The position numbers and the translations under genes are program-made. 8,143 nt of DNA from an uncultured marine group I thaumarchaeote (GTDB taxonomy: Archaea > Thermoproteota > Nitrososphaeria > Nitrososphaerales > Nitrosopumilaceae), in the NCBI GenBank assembly GCA_902512865.1, contig CABXKZ010000021.1, forward strand, positions 1 through 8,143, given 5' to 3'. Of this stretch, positions 4,292 through 8,143 are shown piece after piece. The notes beneath the pieces were generated by a model. That model worked only from the letters and a program-made list of their open reading frames with translations, was not told where the DNA came from and made no database searches. Within the stretch, counting starts at the first letter, position 1; the number at the start of each line of letters is the position of its first letter.

Positions 4292-6306
4292 ACATCCTGT
4301 GAGACATCATATTCATTCATTTTTTGCTTCTTTTTATTTAGTACAGCAAATATTCCTAAAATTGCTGCAATCCAAATACAACTGAATATTATATTTGAAA
4401 AACTCACATACATGTAAGGTATAGCATCTGCAATGTTTTCTTGTATAAGGATAGCACGACTGTTAATATCTAACATGCCAGTATGATATGCAGCGCTATC
4501 AGTAGGGACTGCTGCAATTTTTTCTGCACTTAACAACATTGTATCAAGATCAGATTGAATTCTTACAAAATTTGTAGAATCAGTTGGGAATATCCAAACA
4601 GGGTTTCCTGTTGCAGGAAGATTTGCTTTAATTGAATTAATGTCAGCGATGATTGATTGAGGATTTGATGTTGCTACAATTCGATCTAAGAAACCAACCG
4701 ATTGATCAAGAGGGTATACATCACTTGCATAGCCTGTATATGATGCATAACCACCAATTGCAATTATTGCAAAGATACCAACGAGTGCAAGTTTGTAGAA
4801 ATTATTAGCCAATTTTTCCTCTTTTGTTATTTTATGCTTTGTAGATTGTGGTCTTTTATATCTTGTATGAGAGAAACTTAGCCATGAAATGTAAAAGAAT
4901 CCTACAGCCTGTAGTGCAATAATAGGTACGAATATAGGATTATTAGAAAATATTGCGATGAATATTCCAAGAATCCCATACACAGCAAAGAACATTTCCA
5001 ATAAAGTGGTCTTTGAGAAAGGCAAGTTGTATGCTTTATCTCGCCAATCATCATCATTTGTAACAATTCCATATTTTGGAGTTCGAAGAAATTCATTCTT
5101 TTTACCAAATACTCCATCAAACACAGCTACAGTATTATTCACAGACATCCCAATTGAGTAAACAAGAAGATATGGCAATGCCTTTGCATGTCCCTTCCAA
5201 TTATTTTTGTACATTTTATTAATGACAAGAAGATACGCACCTGGGCCCATAGCAAGATAGGTTGCTAAAGTTAATGCAGGCAAAAAGCTGACAATGTAAA
5301 GATTAACTTCAGATGCAAGAAGTATTGGGAGTGTAATAAATTGTATTAGCATAAGTGGAAAAACAATATGTCGTGTAAGTTGAATGAAAGCCTGTAGTTT
5401 TGCATCAAAAGCTATTTTTCTTTTAAGTAGGATATCACCAAGCAGTTTAACAGCACATTGTATAGAGCCCTTAGCCCAACGAAACTGTTGTCTTTTTGCC
5501 CCATTCATTTGTACTGGGAGCTCTGCATCAACTACTATATCAGGTAAAAATAGACATTTCCAGCCTTTCATCTGTGCTCTATAACTTAGATCTAAATCTT
5601 CCACCAGAGTTGCAGTATGCCAACCACCTGCATCATCAATACATTCTTTTCTCCAGATACCTGCAGTTCCATTAAAATTCATGAATAGTTTAGAATTACT
5701 TTTTGCTTTTTGTTCTACCAAGAAATGAAAATCTAAATTTAATGCCTGAGCTTGCGTAAGAGCAGAATAATTTTCATTGATATGTCCCCATCTACATTGA
5801 ACAAGACCAATATTTGATTTTGTAAAGTGAGGTATTGCTTTTTTCAGATACCACGTTGGAGGAATAAAGTCTGCATCAAAGATTGCAACAAATTCACTAG
5901 TAGTAGATTTCATTGCATGTTTTAAAGCACCAGCCTTGTATCCATTTCGTGTCCCCCTACGAACATGTTCAATATCAAATCCTAAACTTTGGTATTTTTT
6001 TACAGTATTTGACATTGTTTCAACAGTATTATCATCAGAATCATCTAGAACCATGATTCTCATCTTATCTTTAGGATAATCTTGTTGACATACAGCATCA
6101 ACTAGTCTTGTTGCAACGTACTTTTCATTATAGATTGGTAGCTGAATGGTGATTGTTGGTTCACCAACCTCAATAATTGGATTAATATCTTTCCGGCGAC
6201 TGGATAAAAATGCCAGATAATAGAAATTACAGGTATACCCAATGATTAGAATTGCACAGAATATGAAAATTTGAAATATAAATTGAGTGAACGGATTTCC
6301 TTCCAA
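4288..6306 (-). CDS. Processive-type membrane glycosyltransferase, family GT2 (cellulose-synthase/CslA-like)
   Basis: A 672-residue membrane enzyme that transfers sugars from an NDP-sugar, probably to build and export a polysaccharide or glycolipid. Order: membrane helix about 8-33; cytosolic GT-A domain about 50-300 with TIQLPIYNE (53-61), D88-D89 in VLDDSDD, D144-A-D146, E236-D237 and Q273-Q274-F-R276-W277, the Q(Q/R)xRW signature of processive GT2 enzymes; membrane segments about 310-398; a gating-loop-like FLRTPK (406-411, compare FxVTxK in bacterial cellulose synthase); helices about 434-478 and 504-523; a polar segment 524-635, probably outside the cell; a last helix about 636-656; and a basic tail. 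The LDDSDD and QQFRW blocks resemble plant CslA-type synthases most, but the sugar is unknown. The start is TTG at 6306-6304, since a stop lies two codons upstream and the first helix begins almost at once. Confidence 0.92.
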   Translation of the reverse strand: MEGNPFTQFIFQIFIFCAILIIGYTCNFYYLAFLSSRRKDINPIIEVGEPTITIQLPIYNEKYVATRLVDAVCQQDYPKDKMRIMVLDDSDDNTVETMSNTVKKYQSLGFDIEHVRRGTRNGYKAGALKHAMKSTTSEFVAIFDADFIPPTWYLKKAIPHFTKSNIGLVQCRWGHINENYSALTQAQALNLDFHFLVEQKAKSNSKLFMNFNGTAGIWRKECIDDAGGWHTATLVEDLDLSYRAQMKGWKCLFLPDIVVDAELPVQMNGAKRQQFRWAKGSIQCAVKLLGDILLKRKIAFDAKLQAFIQLTRHIVFPLMLIQFITLPILLASEVNLYIVSFLPALTLATYLAMGPGAYLLVINKMYKNNWKGHAKALPYLLVYSIGMSVNNTVAVFDGVFGKKNEFLRTPKYGIVTNDDDWRDKAYNLPFSKTTLLEMFFAVYGILGIFIAIFSNNPIFVPIIALQAVGFFYISWLSFSHTRYKRPQSTKHKITKEEKLANNFYKLALVGIFAIIAIGGYASYTGYASDVYPLDQSVGFLDRIVATSNPQSIIADINSIKANLPATGNPVWIFPTDSTNFVRIQSDLDTMLLSAEKIAAVPTDSAAYHTGMLDINSRAILIQENIADAIPYMYVSFSNIIFSCIWIAAILGIFAVLNKKKQKMNEYDVSQDV

Positions 6307-6335
6307 TGTCTACCACTTTGAAACTTGTATCGGTG

Positions 6336-6344
6336 CTATATATC
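6336..6344 (-). promoter_or_regulatory. TATA box for the glycosyltransferase gene
   Basis: The minus strand reads GATATATAG, centred about 34 nt upstream of the TTG start at 6306, so a leader of roughly 8-10 nt is expected. A small dyad TCTGA-AA-TCAGA (6343-6354) overlaps its upstream edge in the BRE position and could be a regulator site. The box lies in the 52-nt gap after the ferredoxin gene, giving the glycosyltransferase its own promoter. Confidence 0.5.
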
Positions 6345-6358
6345 TGAAATCAGAAAGA

Positions 6359-7315
6359 TTACTTTTGTTCAAAGATTTTGATGGCTTTTGGAGGACAAAC
6401 TCCCTCACATGCAAGACAGAAAATACAATCAGGTTCTTTTGACATTAATGGTTTCTTATCAGACGCAGGATTTCCAGAAAATTCTGCAAATTCATAAACA
6501 CCTACAGGACATGCATCAATGCAAGCACCATCTGCAACACAAATATCAAAATCAACTGATACAAATTCTCCCCATACACCCATAATTCCATTTTCAGTTC
6601 CAACTCGACCCCATGTTTTAATCTCATGGCCAGTTTCAGCTTCGAACGATGGAGATTGTTTCATTTTAGATTTATACTCAATATCAATTGGTCCAGGCTT
6701 TGCACCATCTGGTATTTCCATATTTGCTTCATCGATTTCTTCAATTGCATCATCTTCAGATGCAGCTTTTGGTTTTGGTTTTGCATTAAGAACAATCATT
6801 GCTAGAGGTGTTAATTCTTCTAATCTTTTGATTGATTCTTTTTCAGAAATTTTTTCAAGTTTAATTAATGCAGCACGGAATTTTTCTTCAAGTATGGTAT
6901 TACGTAAGACAGTATCAGTAACCATCTTTGCAAAATGATCAGCCTTTTTTCTATAATCTTTTAACCAATGTGGATCACCGAATTTATCAATTGGCCAAAT
7001 TTGATAGATAATATCAACAACTTCGCCAGTTACAATTTCTACTGTGACATTCAGATCAACTTTTTCATAATTTTTATCATATTGATTAGACATATTTTCT
7101 TCAGTCCAATTGTATGTAGCAAATATTCTATCTGCATAGATTTCCATTTCAAATGCCTTTTTCAAACCATCATGGATAGATTTTATTTCAAGGGGATCAT
7201 CTAATTTGAATGGCAAACGATACAATCCCAGTTTAAATCCGTGTAATGGATAAACACCTCTTTTTGCAGTGGGTGATTCCATTGTGTAAACACGATCTTT
7301 CAGTAATAGTGACAT
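6359..7315 (-). CDS. zfx-like dicluster ferredoxin fused to a large unknown N-terminal domain
   Basis: A 318-residue cytoplasmic electron-transfer protein. The last about 90 residues (228-318) form an archaeal zinc-ferredoxin-type domain: C259, D262, C265, C269-P (CVADGACIDACP), then C297, C300, C303, C307-P (CIFCLACEGVCP). These are the only cysteines. The spacing, including 28 residues between the two motifs, equals that recalled for Sulfolobus ferredoxin, where 7 Cys and one Asp carry a [3Fe-4S] and a [4Fe-4S] cluster. Of the zinc ligands (three His, one Asp), only one (H230) seems kept. Residues 1-180 are an unrecognised alpha/beta region with TYNWTEEN, a strand-rich VDLNVTVEIVTGEVVDIIYQIWP and charged helices; residues 178-205 are an acidic, low-complexity linker. 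ATG at 7315 has a TATA-like box and palindrome upstream. The redox partner is unknown, possibly an oxidoreductase or the N-terminal domain itself. Confidence 0.9.
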   Translation of the reverse strand: MSLLLKDRVYTMESPTAKRGVYPLHGFKLGLYRLPFKLDDPLEIKSIHDGLKKAFEMEIYADRIFATYNWTEENMSNQYDKNYEKVDLNVTVEIVTGEVVDIIYQIWPIDKFGDPHWLKDYRKKADHFAKMVTDTVLRNTILEEKFRAALIKLEKISEKESIKRLEELTPLAMIVLNAKPKPKAASEDDAIEEIDEANMEIPDGAKPGPIDIEYKSKMKQSPSFEAETGHEIKTWGRVGTENGIMGVWGEFVSVDFDICVADGACIDACPVGVYEFAEFSGNPASDKKPLMSKEPDCIFCLACEGVCPPKAIKIFEQK

Positions 7316-7319
7316 TTAC

Positions 7320-7340
7320 ACTAATTGCGTCTCAATTAGT
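7320..7340. promoter_or_regulatory. Operator-like inverted repeat at the ferredoxin promoter
   Basis: Perfect 8-bp arms ACTAATTG (7320-7327) and CAATTAGT (7333-7340) flank CGTCT. The site lies between the TATA-like box and the ATG of the ferredoxin gene, overlapping the box edge and the predicted transcription start. A regulator bound here would block initiation. Confidence 0.5.
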
Positions 7341-7381
7341 TAAAAATGTTATCGAGTGACAAGTAAAAATTTCATCGAGTG
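7336..7381 (-). repeat. Degenerate 23-bp tandem repeat upstream of the ferredoxin gene
   Basis: On the minus strand two head-to-tail 23-bp units (7381-7359 and 7358-7336) both begin CACTCGAT and continue with a shared ATTTTTA; about 17 of 23 positions match. The proximal copy provides the predicted TATA box; the distal copy places a second TATA-like ATTTTTA 23 bp further up. It directly follows the stop codon of the HYR-RTX gene, so it could be a duplicated promoter element or a duplicated activator site (CACTCGAT). Confidence 0.5.
7339..7346 (-). promoter_or_regulatory. TATA-like box for the ferredoxin gene
   Basis: The minus strand reads TTTTTAAC, centred about 27 nt upstream of the ATG at 7315, consistent with a leaderless transcript. 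It lies inside the proximal copy of a degenerate 23-bp tandem repeat. Confidence 0.5.
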
Positions 7382-8143
7382 TTAATTTTCTGTTGGATTT
7401 GACTCACACTTTACAACTAAGTCACTGTTTTGTTCATCAATAATTCCACATGTATCGATATCTTCTCCACCATCAATTATATCAAAACCAAGTCCACCAA
7501 AAATATAATCTTCACCAGAATGACCTTTGATTATATCATTTCCAGATTGGCCAGAAATATTGTCGTTGCCTTCATTTCCAAAGATTATATCATTGCCTTC
7601 ACCACCCAAGATACAATCATTGCCTTTATTTCCAGAGATTATATCATCACCACCTTTTGCAAATATTAAATCAGGAAGTGTGGTTCCAATTAACAAATCA
7701 TCATCTTCAGAACCTACAATTGTATTGTAGTAAGATGGAGAATTACCACAAGCCTGAACAGAGATTACCTGGGACGAGAATGATGAATTTCCAAATTTAT
7801 CAGTTGCAGTCCATGTGACTATTGTTTCACCTAGTGGGAATACTTCAGGTGCATCGTTAGTAATCATTGGGGAATCATCAATGATATCTTCTCCATATGC
7901 TAATCCAACATCAACAAGATTTGTGGTGCTTACTGCGTCAATAACTATGTCTTGAGGAGTATTCAATGATGGTGCGGTTGTGTCAATGACTGATATGGTT
8001 TGAGTGGTGGATGCAGAGTTACCAGAGGTGTCAGTTGCGGTCCATGTGACTATTGTTTCACCAAATTCATAGTATTGCGGAGCATTATTTGTAATTTTTA
8101 CATCACTAATTGGTTCAATTACAAAGATTGAGTCTAATGTAAT
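7382..8143 (-). CDS. HYR-domain and RTX-repeat surface/secreted protein, C-terminal part (runs off right edge)
   Basis: The frame is open from the right edge to TAA at 7384-7382, giving 253 visible residues; the true start lies outside. A TTG at 7966 is an internal Leu codon, not a start, because homologous sequence continues upstream of it. Visible residues 1-130 contain two HYR-type immunoglobulin-like modules 77 residues apart, each with ITN(N/D)AP and the signature GETIVTWTATDxxGNS. Residues about 141-230 carry some nine RTX nonapeptides (GGxGxDxIx, e.g. GGEGNDIIF, GNEGNDNIS), which bind calcium in a parallel beta-roll on secretion. The tail has two Cys about 14 residues apart, perhaps a disulfide. 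HYR modules are adhesion-type spacers, so an extracellular adhesin or matrix protein is likely. No membrane anchor or sorting tail follows the RTX part. Confidence 0.9.
   Translation of the reverse strand: MTLDSIFVIEPISDVKITNNAPQYYEFGETIVTWTATDTSGNSASTTQTISVIDTTAPSLNTPQDIVIDAVSTTNLVDVGLAYGEDIIDDSPMITNDAPEVFPLGETIVTWTATDKFGNSSFSSQVISVQACGNSPSYYNTIVGSEDDDLLIGTTLPDLIFAKGGDDIISGNKGNDCILGGEGNDIIFGNEGNDNISGQSGNDIIKGHSGEDYIFGGLGFDIIDGGEDIDTCGIIDEQNSDLVVKCESNPTEN
7800..8062 (-). repeat. Direct repeat encoding the core of two HYR modules
   Basis: A 32-bp segment occurs at 7800-7831 and again at 8031-8062, 231 bp (77 codons) apart, differing at one position (A/G in a synonymous Ala codon). It encodes GETIVTWTATD. 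The flanking parts of the modules have diverged much more, so this core is either a recent duplication remnant or kept alike by gene conversion. Confidence 0.75.

Noticed and set aside
6388..7204. Open frames on the + strand opposite the ferredoxin gene (e.g. 6519-6938)
   Set aside because: They are antisense to a well-supported gene with cluster motifs; there is no promoter or recognisable domain.
7430..7730. Open frames opposite the RTX repeats, and the repeat-rich DNA itself as a CRISPR-like array
   Set aside because: The roughly 27-bp periodicity is explained by RTX nonapeptides on the minus strand; the units are degenerate and have no unique spacers.
7382..7966. HYR-RTX gene as a complete 194-residue protein starting at TTG 7966
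   Set aside because: The frame stays open to the window edge and the upstream codons encode another HYR module, so the gene is partial and this TTG is internal.

Overview
The window looks like the chromosome of a marine ammonia-oxidising archaeon of the Nitrosopumilus type (Nitrososphaerota/Thaumarchaeota). This is inferred from several things: AT-rich DNA; archaeal TATA-like boxes centred about 24-29 nt upstream of start codons, implying leaderless or nearly leaderless mRNAs; an archaeal zfx-type ferredoxin domain; and a secreted HYR/RTX protein. No species can be named from sequence alone.

Layout, left to right. Positions 1-171 (-) hold the start of a secreted protein with a signal peptide, cut by the window edge and overlapping the end of the next gene by 8 nt. 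Positions 164-910 (-) encode a calcineurin-like metallophosphoesterase. Positions 946-1395 (-) encode an unrecognised 149-residue protein, 1 nt behind a CPA2-type cation/proton antiporter (1397-2716, -). A 363-base interval follows. It contains a previously uncalled 35-codon gene (2910-3017, +) for a C2H2-like zinc-finger microprotein, with its own TATA box, a palindromic operator-like site and a hairpin/T-tract terminator. Positions 3080-4291 (+) encode a long coiled-coil protein, convergent with and overlapping by 4 nt a membrane GT2 glycosyltransferase (4288-6306, -). Positions 6359-7315 (-) encode a fused ferredoxin. Positions 7382-8143 (-) are the C-terminal part of an HYR-RTX surface or secreted protein that runs off the right edge.

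How the genes relate. Most are independent units with their own promoters. The clear couplings are antiporter with the 149-residue protein (1-nt gap, good Shine-Dalgarno, TTG start) and phosphoesterase with the signal-peptide protein (ATG inside the last codons). The glycosyltransferase and the HYR-RTX protein both point to cell-envelope or exopolymer functions. The antiporter handles ion/pH homeostasis and the ferredoxin electron transfer. Three start codons are non-ATG: GTG at 910, TTG at 1395 and TTG at 6306.

The most unusual locus is the compact microprotein unit at 2879-3037. Second is the ferredoxin, which keeps the exact 7-Cys + Asp cluster spacing of Sulfolobus zinc ferredoxin but appears to have lost most of the zinc ligands and carries a large unknown N-terminal domain.
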